Assembly: GCA_024345305.1 (NCBI GenBank)
Contig: BRON01000008.1
Span: forward strand, 1,054,001-1,118,000
Reading direction: 5' to 3'
DNA length: 64,000 bases
From: Mrakia gelida
Lineage: Eukaryota; Basidiomycota; Tremellomycetes; Cystofilobasidiales; Mrakiaceae
Shown: piece by piece, positions 46,798 to 59,500 of the stretch
How the letters are laid out: every line of letters begins with the position of its first letter
Position numbering within the stretch: position 1 is the stretch's first letter
The notes under the pieces: model-generated
Told to the model about the DNA's origin: nothing
The model's database searches: none
The model's input: the letters and a program-made list of their open reading frames with translations, nothing else
Position numbers and translations under genes: made by a program

Positions 46798-49700
46798 ATG
46801 GAATCGTCAATCTCGCTCGAAGAAACGAACCGAGTTCGTGTCAGTCTAGGTCTCCGGCCACTCGGAGAGGCTGCTCCTACAGCCGAAGGAGAGGAGCCTG
46901 AAGTCGACAAGGACAAGGAGGCTGAGGATAACTGGGAGAGGAGGATGGAGGAGGACAGGAAGGCAGCTGAGACGAAGTGAGTCCATCCCTTCCCCGGCTT
47001 TCAAGCTCACGATCTCCTCCCACAAGGCTCGCTAGGTCTCTACTAGATGCTGACTATTCTCTCCTTTGTGTCCTTTCTCAGGATCCTCCAGGAGAAGATC
47101 GCAAAGTGAGCTTTATCGTCTCCCCTCCATCGTCTTCCCTTCTCCTTCCCTCCACTTGCTCTCGACTGACCTCCCTCTCTCCACTTGCTCTTTCTTTCTT
47201 CTTCTCTCTCAGGGCCAAGAACAAGCGTGAACTCAACGCAAAACAGACCGGAGCTACCCTCGGAGACGAATCGGCTGGAGACACCTCCTCCTGGGCTAAG
47301 AACCTCAAGAAACAGGCGAAGCTCAAGGCGGAACGCAAGAAGCTCGAGGACAAGAGGAGGGAGGAGGAGGAGGAGATGGACAGGTTGGGTGCTGAGGACA
47401 AGTACACCGAGAGTGAGTACTCGCGTTTCCGTGTTTTCAAGGTCACAAGAATGGGAGGAGGGAGGATGTCGGAAGGGAGGGAGGAGGAGGAAGGAGATGT
47501 GAGCTCGAACGGAAGGAGAACGAGACGAGCTGACCTTCTCTTCCCTCTTTTGCTTCGACTCAACAGAGGATCTCGCCGGTATCAAGGTCTCGCACGACAT
47601 GGACGACTTCGATGAGGGAGAGCACATCCTGACGCTCAAGGACAGTCGGATCCTCGACGGAGAAGGTACGTTCAATCTCTCACCTCGCTTCCTCCTGCCC
47701 TTTCTCTGAAGCTCGAGTCTGACGCGACCTCACCTTCCTTGCCCCTTTCGCCTCTTTTATCACTCATTACCACACACCTTTGCTCACTTCCCGACTACTC
47801 TCCCCACAGAGGACGAACTCATGAACGTCGATCTCGCCGGACACGAGGACGACGAGAAGAACGTCGAGCTCAAGAGGAAACGAAAGGAGTACTCGGGTTA
47901 CGACGACGACGAGTTCGATCCTTCCATGCTCGGGATGAAGAAGAAGGTCCTCAGCAAGTACGACGTCGATCTGGAAGGTGGTGCTGGAGAGGAGTTGGTG
48001 AGTCTTGTTTCCCTTTTCGCCTCGCTTCTCTCTCGTCGCGTTGCGAGTCCCGCGACTTCCTCGAAGCTTACTTTTGGCGTCGTTTTTGCTTTTTTCTGTG
48101 CAGGGTTTCCGACTGGGAGGATCCGTTGCTCCCAAGAAGAAGAAGAGCGATCGTGCTGGGCTTGGGGAGGACGAAGAGATGGAGGGGAACGTGAATCGAA
48201 CGCTGTTGGAGGGAGGTTTGAGTTACGAGAGTGAGTCCATCTTTCTGCCTTGTTCGTGCTTTGAACTTCGAACCAAAACTGACCAGATCCTCATTTTTGC
48301 TCTCGCAGAGGCTCGAGAGGTGTCGGACTACCTTCAGGAGGGAGAGGCTGGATTCAAGAAGCCCAAGGTTCGTTTGCGTCGCTGTTTTCCTCTTCACTTT
48401 CCTCCTCGCTCCCTCCTCTTTCGACCGTACTCGACAGCTGACCCTTACGTTCCCTCCCTGCTTTGCTTCTTCCCTTCTACAGAAGAAGAAGAAGCGCTCC
48501 ACCCGAGTCGCCGAAGTGGACGATTCCGAACCTCCCGTCGCGTCGACCTCGACCCTTCCTTCCGACTCCATGCAGGTCGACTCTCCAGCCGTTGCCGCCG
48601 CTCCTCCACCACCACCGACGGAGAACTTCATCGACGACGACGAGCTGCAAGCTGCGCTGGCTAGTGCTCGGAGGAAGAAGTCCAAGAAGGTCGCCAAGCT
48701 GACTCCTGAGGACATTGCTCGACAACGTGAGTTCGCGTCTGTTCTCTCTCGCGAGCCTTCTCTGCTCTCGAAAGTTTACTGACCAAGGCCCTTTCTCGCT
48801 TCGTTCCCACAGTTGCCGAACAAAAAGCCGAAGAGGACACTCGCCTCGCCGTCGAACTCGCCTCTGCTTCCGCCGCTCAAGTCCACGCCGAGGACGGAAC
48901 GATCCAGTTCGACGACACCTCCGAGTTCGTTCGTTCCATCGCCATCCCTCAAGCTCCCGTCGTCAGGGTCATCCAGATCAGTAGCGCTCCCGAGGCGTCG
49001 TCGTCGTCTTCGTCGGCAGTCAAGGCGGAGGAGGAGGACGTCGATCTGAACGCTCTCGTTGGAGACGTCGACATGGAGGCTGGAGACGAGGAGGAGGAGG
49101 AGGGAGACGATCTGCTTGGAGAGACTGCGTTGAGGTTGGGATTGTCGATCGAGGAGATGAGGATCAAGGCGGACAAAGATCTGCAGGAGGCTGAAGCTGC
49201 TGAGGAGCTCGCTGTGAGTCGATCGTTTTCCTCACGTCTTTTCCTTCTTTTTTGCGACAAGACCTCGAACTGACCAATCCCTGTTCCTTCGCTCTCGCTT
49301 GCTTCTTAGCTCGGAACCGCTCAGGAAGCCTCTCTCGGACGAGGACTCGCCGGAGCTCTCGCGATGCTCAAGGCGACCGGAAACATCTCCTCCTCGGACC
49401 CAGCAACGATCGAACGAGAACGAGTTCAGAAGGAGAAGGACATGTGGCTCGCCGATGCTCGTCGACGAACGGCCAAGCTCCATCTCGAGAAGATCCAGGC
49501 TCGAGGAGGGAACAAGGATCAGGCGACGAGGGAGTACGAGAACAGGATGCGAGAACAGAGGGAGGCTGCCGACGCCGTCGAGAGGTACAAGAACTACAAG
49601 CCCGATATCCAGATCGTCTACCACGACGAGTTTGGAAGGAACCTCACACCGAAGGAGGCTTGGAAGGCGCTCTCGCACAAGTTCCAGTACGTCCATTTCT

Positions 49701-50135
49701 CTCCTCTTTCTTCGCCTCGCCTTTCCTCTTTTTCTTCGTCGTTTACTTTTTCTTTCGAATCCTTACTGACTTCTTCTCTCTTCGCTCTGCGTTCGACCTC
49801 CTTCCTAACAGTGGAAAGGGATCCGGAAAGGGCAAGACCGACAAACGTCTCGCGAAGATCAAGCAGGAGATGAAGGCTTCCTCCGTTACCATGGGAGATT
49901 CTTCGATGAGCGCCAACTTCAACGAGAGGCAGGCCAAGGTCGGACAAGCTCACATGGTCCTCTCGGTTGGAAACAAGGGGTAAGTCTCTCTCTCGTCGCT
50001 CGTTTCTCGTCGTCGCGTTCTCGTTCTTTCTCGCCTCGTTCGATCCGATTCGAAGACTGACTCATCTCCCTTCCTCCTTGGTCTTGCAGATCGATCCCCG
50101 AGGAGCAGAAGGGCAAGGGCAAGGGTCGCAAATAG
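46798..50135 (+). CDS. SNU66: U4/U6.U5 tri-snRNP protein Snu66/SART1
   Basis: This is a splicing factor of the tri-snRNP. The N-terminal motif SISLEETNRVRVSLGLRPL is the hallmark of SART1 proteins. It is followed by SWAKNLKKQAKLKAERKKLE, the acidic LAGIKVSHDMDDFDEGEHIL and LTLKDSRILD segment, and RKRKEYSGYDDDEFDP. The C-terminal domain has LGRGLAGALAMLKATGNIS, then PDIQIVYHDEFGRNLTPKEA and WKALSHKFHGKGSGKGKTDK, ending GKGKGRK. About a dozen exons splice in phase with GTGAGT-type donors. The middle is acidic and disordered, as in homologues. The protein acts in the nucleus, where it bridges to U5 and Hub1 in other fungi; the Hub1-binding elements were not checked in detail. Confidence 0.92.
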
Positions 50136-50483
50136 GCTTTCCTACGCTTCTCTGGGTCGGGCGAGGAGAGCGAGCAGTCGACGCGACCTCCTCCGACTCC
50201 AACGGACGACGCGTCTTTCCTCTCATCCTCCTTCGTTTCTTACTCTTTTTCCACGCTTGTTTTTGGACGATCTCGATGTTTTGTACCTTGTTCATTCTGT
50301 TCCCTCACCAACCCAGAGGAAAGGAGGGCGAGAAAGATTTCCTCGTTCAAGCTTTTCGTTGACCAATCTCAGGCGTCGATTTGGTCTCCTCGAGGACTCC
50401 GCGCTGCTCAATCGTCTGAGCTCTCAGCCAACCTCTCCCCTTCTTGCTCCTTCCCTTCCACCATCCACAACCCCTCTCTCCAG
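50136..50483 (+). other. SNU66 3' region and CCP1 promoter
   Basis: These 348 bp lie between two same-strand genes. A GACGCGTC site occurs at about 50208. I see no coding exon. Confidence 0.35.
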
Positions 50484-52838
50484 ATGTCAGCCTTCCGAAC
50501 CACCCTCCTACGCAACGCTCGAACGTCCGTTCGATCCCCTATCCAAGCTTCCCTCAAGACTCGACCCTCAGCGTTCAACAAGCGTTCGTTCGCAACTGAT
50601 CCTCCGGTCGTCCCTCCTCCCTCCCCATCTGGCTCGAAGGCCTCGACTCAGCCGTACGTCCCCCTTCCCTCTGCGCCCATCCATCCCTTAGACTCTCCAC
50701 TGACACTCGCGTCTCTCTTTGGCTTTGTTCGACGCAGGTGGTTCATCGGTGGAGTTGGAGTAGCAGCTCTCGGTTCGTTCTGAAACCCACTCTCGCCTTC
50801 CCTCCTCCCCTCCCCTCTCCCTCCCATCTCCCCCCCGTCCGTTTTTCGCGGACTTGGCTCGTGTTACTAATCAAAAACTTTCCTCTTGCGTCGTTTGGTC
50901 TTCCCTTCCTCAGGTGCTGCCTACTACTTCTTCCTCGGTGGAGACGGGACCGTTCAGGACCAAGGGAAGAAGGTCGACTCTGCTGTCAAGACAGCCGGTG
51001 CGGTTGTTGAGGCGAAGACTGGGTTGAAGAGAGGGATTGAGGACTACCAGAAGGTGAGCTTTCCCTTTCATCTACCTCTCAGCTATACTCTCGAAGGGGT
51101 CCAGGTCTACCGGGCGAAGAGAGAGGAGCTCGAGAGGGAAGAGAGGGAGGGAGATCGAGCGGGCTGACGCCGACGTGTGACCGAAGAGAAACTGACTCTC
51201 GCGCTTCTTCCTTCGCCTCTTCATCACTCAGGTCTACAACGCCATCGCTGAAAGTCTCGATTCTGAAGACTACGATGACGGGAGTTACGGTCCAGTATTG
51301 GTACGACTTGCGTGGTGAGTTCAGCATCGGATCGAGAGACAGAGAGTTTGGACGCGACGAGGCTCTCCCCCATCTTGTTTGGTTTCTGAAGCTCACCATC
51401 TCGATTTCGCTTCTTCCTTTGATCTGTGGATTCTGTGTAGGCACTCGTCTGGAACCTACGATAAGGAGACCAACAGTGCGTGCTATATCTCGACATTTTC
51501 TCTGAACTTGCAGGAGGTTTCCGTCGTTCGTTCGAGCGAGCTGACCGTTCTCTCTCCCTCCCTTCCTCCCTCACTCGCTTTCCTATCTTCTCTCAGCCGG
51601 TGGATCCAACTACGCTACCATGCGATTCGAGCCTGAGTCCAAGGTTCGTTCTCTCGTCCTACCTCCCTTCACCAACTCGCTCGTCTCGAACACTGACCAA
51701 CTCCTTCCTCGAATCAGCACGGAGCCAACAACGGACTCAACTTCGCTCGAGACCACATGGAGAAGATCAAGAAGCAGTTCCCTTGGATCTCCTACGGTGA
51801 TCTCTGGACCCTCGGAGGAGTCGCTTCCGTCCAAGAGCTAGGGGGCCCGTATGTCCCCTGGCGACCTGGAAGAATCGATGGATTCGAGATCAACGCTACT
51901 CCCGACGGTCGACTTCCCGATGCTAGTCAGGCTCAGGATCATCTTCGAAAGATCTTCCACCGAATGGGATTCAACGATAGGGAGATTGTGAGCATCACTC
52001 CTTTGCTTTCGGTTCGCAGTGCTCGTCGACGCGTTCCGCTGACCCTTTCCGTTTCTCTGGCGCCTCGTTTGGGTCTGTTCAGGTCGCTCTTAGCGGAGCT
52101 CACTCTCTCGGACGATGCCACGATGATCGATCTGGATTCACTGGTAAGTCGTGTCCTTCGCGTACTAGAACAAGTGACGATCTAGAGCGAACTCAATCTG
52201 ACATTCTCTCCTTTCCTCTCGTCCCCAGGTCCCTGGCAGTTCTCTCCTACCTCGTTCAACAACGAGTACTACAAGCTCCTTTTGAACGAGAAGTGGGGAT
52301 GGAAGAAGTGGGCTGGGCCTAAGCAGTACGAGGACGTCAAGGTTCGTCGCTCCTCTCTCGTCGCGATCCTCTGTCTCGAAGCTCCCAAAGCTGACCTCCG
52401 TCCTTCCCTCGACTTCACCTTTCTCCAGACCAAGTCTCTGATGATGCTCCCTACCGACATGGCTATCATCAAGGACAAGACCTTCCTTCCCGTCGCGAAG
52501 GAGTACGCTGAGAACGAGGAGTTGTTCTTCAAGGAGTGAGTCGTCGCTCCGCCCCACTTGTCTTCGCTCGGCCTGATCTGACGTTCGTTCTCTTCGATTT
52601 TTCCCTTTTCAGGTTCGCCGCCGTCTTCCACAAGCTCCTTGAGCTCGGAGTTCCTCCTGCTCAGTTCGGTGAGTCTTCGTTTCGACGGACGCGTCTTTCC
52701 CTCCCTCCTCCCTCCCATCTCTCGTCCCTCGAGTTCTGCTCTTCGCCGACCGCTGACTTCGACCCCTTCCTTCTCTTCTTGTTCGTCCCAGCCTCGGAAC
52801 CCTGGAAGCTCAAGACCACCTCCGACCAAGAGGCTTAG
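50484..52838 (+). CDS. CCP1: Cytochrome c peroxidase, mitochondrial
   Basis: This haem peroxidase reduces hydrogen peroxide using cytochrome c in the intermembrane space. The presequence ([20 protein letters not shown]) is followed by a hydrophobic segment, [12 protein letters not shown] with AAYYFFLGG, the usual bipartite sorting signal. Catalytic residues are visible: VLVRLAWHSSGTYD gives the distal Arg, Trp and His; [12 protein letters not shown] gives the proximal His; [15 protein letters not shown] gives the radical-forming Trp. [19 protein letters not shown] is the normal C-terminal helix. There are about twelve exons, all with local-type introns. Length and motifs agree with the yeast enzyme. 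A GACGCGTC site lies immediately after the stop. Confidence 0.95.
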
Positions 52839-53226
52839 ACGCGTCGTCTCGTTCCGTCTCGTTGGTTCTTTATCCGAAGGCGACTTGGTTAGACCCCTTC
52901 GCTCGCTCGCGGTATCGTTCAGTTCTCGTTCGGTTTTGTAGTGGTACGATATGTTACGATCTTTGATTCTGTTGCTTGCATCGCCTCATCTTTGAGAACC
53001 GAACGACCGAAGAACCATCTGTCGAGGCGCGTCCCGTCTCGAGATCTTTTGAGAGACGACTCGGACAACTCAGCATGGTCATATCGTTACTGCTTTGATT
53101 TTGTAGCGGACTGAATCACAGACTAAAGGTAACGCGAGTAAATATTTGAGAGAAGGAGGAGAGAAGCATATCAACCGAAAAGAACCAAACCGAAAAGCTC
53201 GCCAAACCAAAACCTCGTCGCGTCCC
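52839..53226. other. Convergent 3' intergenic region
   Basis: These 388 bp lie between the CCP1 stop and the stop of the second full Rap1-like gene. The section at 52930-53140 is relatively AT-rich and fits 3' end signals. No gene is seen. Confidence 0.4.
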
Positions 53227-56092
53227 TTAACCTCGCCCTCCTCTCCCGTAAACTCTCTCCCTCCTAACCTCCAACCCCTTATCAATCAGCACCTCTGTCA
53301 CCCAAGCCAACCTCTCCAACTCCCCCATCTCCGCAACTCCCATCCCAAGCTTCAACTTCCTCACAAACCTCTTCTCCCAAGTCGACTCGCACACATCGCA
53401 CGCCAACCTCGCTCGAATCTTCTGGACTTCTCCGGTGTTGGTGTTCTTGGCAGCGAGAGGGAGCTCCTTGAAGGTGTCGGATCCGTTCTTGTCGCAGCCG
53501 CAGAAGAAGCACCAAGGGGAGGAGGGAGAGCAGCCGGTGGGTCTGGTTCCGAGCTCGAGGAAGGAGGGTGGTTCGAGGTCCTCGTCGGAAGATGAGAGGT
53601 CGATTTGAGGAGGAAGGGGTGGAGGAAAGGCTGATCGAGTGGGCTGGGAGGAAGAAGCGTGTTGGGAAGAGGAGGAGGCGTGAGGTCGGTGGGAAGAGGA
53701 AGAGGAGCCCGACGCGGCGACGGGTTGAGTGAAGGAGGGCTGAGGGGGGCGAGGCTGGTTGAGAGGGAAGCTGGGACCGGAGGCGTGGCTGTACGAGGAA
53801 GGACGGTGGGGGGACTGAAGCTGATGATGCTGGCTGGAAGATGAGGATGTCCTGGACGAGGACGCGACGGCGTTGAAGGGAGGGTCGACCTTCGTCCTCT
53901 TCGACGACCCCTGCTGAGACTCCTGAGGACGTTTCCTGTCGACGAGGAAGCTCGCTGGTGATGGTGTCGAGTGGAAGATCGGATGATTCCTGTTGTTGTC
54001 GTCGTCCGAATCCTCGTCGTCTCCCATCGAGTCGTCCTCCTCCAGCTCCTCCGACTCCGTCATCGGCGCTGCCATTGCTCTCGACGTCGACTGCTTCCCC
54101 TCCCTCCTCTGGATCGCGGCGATCTCTCGATCCATCACGTCCCTCCGAACCTGATATCGCTTCCCCGTAGCTCCAGTGGTTCGTCGAGGATGCTAGAGAG
54201 GGGAGGAATAGAACGAAGAATAGGTGTAGGTCGCGCTCGAGAATGAACTTGAGGACAAGTTCCTACTGATCTTGGCACAGAACGTGATCCAGACCTGTTC
54301 GAGACCTCCTTTTCGATGAGCGAGCAGTCTGACCATGTCGTTGTCTTCCTCCTTCGACCAAGGGTCGTGACATCCGAAACCTGTTCCGACTCCCGACTTG
54401 ACGAGCTTGGGAACGACGGCGGGTCGTGATGAGGACGAGGGAGCGTGCTGGCCTTGAGATCTGCGTTAGGAGGAAAAGAGAGAGGAAGGTCAGTTGTAGG
54501 TCCGACACAGGACGAGAAGAAACGAAAAGCTGCAACTGACTGTGATGGTCGGTGGTCGTCGAGCTCCGACAGGTCTGAAGAGTCCTCGTCCTCCGAGCTT
54601 GAACTGGATTCCTCGTTCGATCGAACCTTCCTCCTCCTCTTTGCAAGAGCGTCGTTTCCACTTCCTCGAGAGGTTCTCTCGGCCTCGTAGTCTGTGACGA
54701 GGGAGGCAACGGACGGAGTAGAGGAGAAGGCGAGTCAGTCGCGTCGACTCGAGGCTCGTTCGACCACACTCCGAGAAAAGAGGCTCACGAGCGGTCCTGC
54801 ATCCTCCACAGTAGCGACGCTCTCCCTTCCCTTTGATACGGTACCATTTTCTCGCTCGACCGACCTTGCAGTTCGAGCAGAGACCGGGCAGGAAGACAAC
54901 GTCGGCGTCCGGACGACGACGGCGAGCAGGCAGGTCCTCCTCGCGGTACACGACCGGTTGGGTTCTTCGAGTTTCGCTGAGTTGGAAAGAGGAGAGAGTA
55001 CGTCAGATAAGGAGACTATCGAAGGAGCGAAGAGCAAGGAGGAAACTCACGTGAAGGGAACAAACGCAGCTTCCTCCTCCTCTTGACCTCCCTCGTCCGC
55101 GACCTCCTCCACGGTTCGTAGACGATAGGCTGACCGCCGTTGGCTTCCTTGAGTTCGGCGACTTTGGGATCAAAGTAGTCCTCTCTCCTGACTCGGTGAC
55201 GTTCTTGGTAGGCCTTGAAAGATCGAGCGGGGTGCTGGGAACGCAGATAACGAGGGTCCGGTCAGCCACGAGGAGATCAGGAAACGACGCGAAGCTCAAG
55301 ATCAAGCGAGCGAAGGGTACTCACACTCTTCCCGTACAGATACCAGATCGATCGGTCGTCCTGAGGGTCCGAAGCAAGGAACCTAGCGAGATCTTCCTCC
55401 TCCGAGCAGAGCCAGCCCTTCTTCGAGGCGTAGCCGAGAACGTATTCGCTCCCCTTCATGAAGCACTCCTCCTCCTCCTCTTCTTCTTCGACGGCTGCTG
55501 CTCCCCCCTCGATGTCCACCTCCTGCTCCTCCTCGACTGCACCCAGCCTGTACTCCTCTTCAGGAGGAGGAGCGAGCTTGAAGAATCCATCCTTGAGCCA
55601 TCGAAGGGAGACGACCTTCTCTGGAGCGAGCCTTCTGAGGAACTGGTTGGCGTCGCAGGAAGGGTCGAGGACGAAATGGGAAGCGAGTCGGGCGTCGGTG
55701 GTGGAAGGGAAGGTTTGGCCGATGGCTTGGGAGGTGGTCTGGAGAGGGAAAGAAAGAAGAGATGCTCGTCAGAAAGAACGAGGAAGAAAAAGGAGACGGG
55801 GGAAGGGAGGGGAGGGAAAGGAAGGTGGAGCTCACCTCGAACGTCTTCTTCAGATCCTGAGCTTCGGGAGAGAAGGGATCGAGGAAGAGGAGGACCGCAG
55901 GGTCGTTGAAGGGGAAGTAAGGAGAGGAGGGAGCGAGAGATGGAGCTGCTGAGGGAGGATGGGTACGGAGGGTTGAGCTGGGGGAGGAGGAGGAGGAAGA
56001 AGAGGGAAGGGAGATGGTGGAGCGTCGAGAGGAAGGTCTTGATCTTCGAGTCCTTCTCCTGCAGCGACGTCGAAAGTGGAAGGGGATGACAT
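53227..56092 (-). CDS. Rap1-like paralogue with BRCT, Myb-like repeats, GATA-like finger and CxxC-CxxC module
   Basis: From the ATG at 56092, a proline-rich start leads to a BRCT-like domain: AVLLFLDPFSPEAQDLKKTF, SHFVLDPSC, and KVVSLRWLKDGFFKLAPPPE, with the conserved tryptophan. A first Myb-like domain runs from CSEEEDLARFLAS to HPARSFKAYQERHRVRREDY. Then comes a zinc-finger-like segment, LCSNCKVGRARKWYR through YCGGCRTA (CX2C-X19-CX2C, GATA-like). A second Myb-like domain has PWSKEEDNDMVRLLAH and HPRRTTGATGKRYQVRRD. A long serine/proline-rich linker with a basic RKRP patch precedes CFFC...CDVC, the module shared with the genes at 1231-4086 and 261-991. A nuclear DNA-binding role is inferred. 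Two joins are uncertain: near 54200-54265 the phases disagree with the best splice sites, and near 55130 a small intron is needed. Confidence 0.58.
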
Positions 56093-56528
56093 CTTGATGT
56101 CCTTATTGCAAGTCGTGGAGAGCTTGTAAAACTTGGACCAAGAAGGAGGAGCTGTTGGTCGAAGGAGAGAAGCGAACGAATCTGTTCTCGAGGTCGAGTC
56201 GGAGTTGGGAGCGATTTGAGAGGGGTTCAGCGAGTCGAGCACGAAACAAAGAGGGGGGAGGAAGGTTTCTAAGCTCACGAATCGGTTTTGAGATCACTAC
56301 AAACTGTGAACTATATCTCGGAGCACACGTCCACCGCACGAAGTCAGTCCAAGAAGCGAGGAGGGACGTTTCGACGCGACGGAATCTCGACGCGCCTGCC
56401 AACCTCCCTCGCCTTCCTCCCTTTCCGTCCTTCTCCTCGTTTCGTAGTAGATACGTGAATTTCATGACTCGTAAACATTGCCTCGAAAGATACGCCTCGT
56501 CTAAGCTCCTCTCTCCTCTTCCACCTCC
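56093..56528 (-). promoter_or_regulatory. Upstream region of the second full Rap1-like gene
   Basis: These 436 bp lie between the SEC8 stop and the ATG of the Rap1-like gene on the same strand. A minus-strand GTGAGC near 56276 could open a leader intron. No other gene is seen. Confidence 0.4.
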
Positions 56529-59500
56529 TCACTCGTCCCTACAGAGCTCCATCAACTCGATCATCGCCGAGTTGAACGCTTTCCTGTCTCCTCCTGCCGC
56601 TCCAGGAGCAGCTCCTTGATCGATCCCAAGTTGGAGGCCCAAGAGAGCTTTGTACTGTTCGAGGAAGAAGCAAACGCGGAAAGAGGAATCGTCAGCGGAG
56701 CTGCAACAACGAAGGTGAGGTGAGAAAGGCGAATGGAAGACGACGAACCTCCTCGAACGCGAATTGAGGCTTCCCAAGCTTGAGGGTAGCGAGCAACTCT
56801 TCGGGTCCAGTGAAGAACAGGTTCCAGAAGGTCCGTCCTCGTTCGAAGTCTGCTTCTGAAGGGTCGTCGACGAGAGTTTTGACGCTTTGCTGGAGGGCGA
56901 GAACGTTTCGTAGGATCTGAGAGACGAAACGCGACAAAGGAGAACGGTCAGTCGAAGGCAGAAGATGAGGACGAAGCTGGAAGCAGTATCGGAACAGCTG
57001 AGGATCGAGACGCACCTTCCTGACACCGTGAGCGTTCGCAAACCGAAGGTATCGACTCGAGCTGACGAGAAGGTCGTCGGCCAGGGCTCCGAGCCCTCGC
57101 AGGACGAACCTGCAAGGTCAGACAAGAGCGAGAAGAAAGGTCAGTTTGCAGTAAACAGCGAGATCAGAGGAAAAATAAAGGAGAACGTACGTCTTCTCCT
57201 TCGGTCCAAGCGTCGTCGACGCGACTTCCTCGAACCTCGCCAGATCGGCGATCATGTCGATAACGTTGGGATCCGGTTCGAAGGCTTCTTGTTCCAGTCG
57301 ATAGTTGCCCTGCGAGAACGAAGCGAAGGGAATCAGCCGTCGAGTCTAAGGAGGGTAGGACGCGTCGACGAGAAACGAAGACGGAGACTCACCTGCCTCA
57401 TCGCGAGGTCCATGAAATGCATGACCCTGCATCGAACTTCAATCCTCATCGTGAAAAGAACCATTTCGGCGAGTTGCCGATAGGTTTCGAGGAGAGCGTC
57501 GAGCCGTCTGTTGAATCGGGGATGGCGGAGAGTGAGCGTCGATAACGAACGAAACGAGAGGAGAGGAGAAACGAGACGAACTGGGACATGGCTTTAGTGA
57601 GAGGAAGACGCGAACCATCTCCCAGGTCGTCGGCAGCCTCGTTGTCGATATCCATTGGGTCGACCTGAAAGGCGAAGGAGGCGAAGAAAGAAGGTCGGTC
57701 AGAACGAAGAAGAGAAGGGAGAAAAGGGTGGAGGGAACGCGACGAACCTCAGGCGCAGCAGGATCGACCACAGGAGTCGAAGCTCCCTCAGGCGAAACGC
57801 TCTTGAGTGTCGAAAGTCGTTCCATGAACCAGATCTACGAAACGAGAGGAGGAACGAGAGTCAGTTGAAAGAACGAAACGAACGAAGGACGCGACTCGAT
57901 TCGATTCGACTCACCAAACTCTGATACAGATTCCCCAGCTGACCGAACTTCCTCGTCGATGAGATCAGATCTTCCTCGTTGATCAACTTGTCGGATTTGA
58001 GGATCATCTCCAGTCGAGTCTCCTGCAAGCCGATCTCTCGAAGATGCTCGGGTTGGTCGTCCTGGATCGGATGAAGAAACGAGGAACGTTCAGTCGACGT
58101 TCCCTCGGTCTGCGAGGCTATGGAAAGGGGAGGGAAAGGGACTCACAGGTGTCCGAAGAAGCTCCTCCATACACGCAACAAGCTCGGCTCGCTGAGCCCA
58201 AAGTCCCGAGAGGGTGAGCTGGTCGCCTCGAGCGACGATGTCTGTGGGAAACGAGGCGAAACAGAACGAGAGGTCAGCCCGGGCTGCTCGACTACCGTGA
58301 GAAAGGAAGGATAGGGAGAAACGCACCTCTGAAGCTTCCACTACAACGCTGATAGAACTGAATGATGACGCTGATGATCAACCTCGAGTAGTTCTCTCGA
58401 TGGAAGGGCGTCGTTCGAAGCATCGAGCAGAGGCTCTCGATGACGGTGAGAACTTGAGTACTCGACTGTTCGTAACGAGGGAAAAAGGGCGAGTCAGTCA
58501 AGGCCTCGAGGAGGAAGGGAGAGAGAAGGAAAGGAGGGAGAAGAGCGAAAGACGAACCTTGACCACCGGACGAGGGGAGAACGACCTCCAAGTCGCGTCT
58601 TCCTGGAAAGCACCCGAGGCTGATCACACCACAAACGCGATGGGATGAGAAGAGTCAGCACCACACATAGCCCCAGGCTCCCCGAAGAGCGAGACAAGGA
58701 GGGAAGAACGACGAAGAAAAACGAGAGACTCACCACCCAAACTCAACTGCACCAACTCGCTAACCTTCTCCTCCAACTGAGGCAGATACACCTTCACCAC
58801 AAACTCATCCAGTCCCGAACTCTCATCCTCGATCCCCACAGGCATGATCGCCGACGCCCTCTTGAGGAAACTCAACGTCGGCTGGAAAAGAACCGAGACG
58901 TTGAACGCGTCTGGCGTGACGAGCAGTCGATGCGAGGTTGGGTGGTGGGTTCCCGAGCCGGAGCGGTCGTCGTTGGAGTTGTTGTTGGTGGTGGAAGAGA
59001 GGGAGGAGGAAGGGTCGGAGGAGAGGTTGACGAGACCGGGGACGGAGGATCGGAGGGAGCGAGTGAGTTCGTCGTCGTGCTTTTTGAGGAGTTTGGAGGT
59101 GACTTTGGAGTCGGAGTCGATGAGGCGGAAGATGGGCTGCAGGAAAAAAAAAAAACGAGAGCCCGGGTCAGGAAGCGCTCGAGAAGCATGAAGGCGGGGC
59201 GAAAAAAGAGCAGCCCACCTTCGAACGATCCCTCGTCGTCTTCCCGTCCCTGAGAACCTCGTTGATGGACGTGATAGGATGCCGAGATGAGACTGAGCCG
59301 GCGTCCTCGTTCGTGAGGTACTCTCGCAGCAAGCTCCGGATCTGGGAGCGAGCAAGAAGAAAACAAACACGTCAGTGACGCGTCGAAGAAGAAAGTTCGC
59401 GAAGAAGAGAACAAAAGCGACCCACCTCCGTCTGAATGGGTTTCCAGACCTCAATCACGTCTCCGGCCACCGCACCAGCTCCCCTCCTCGGTACCGTTCC

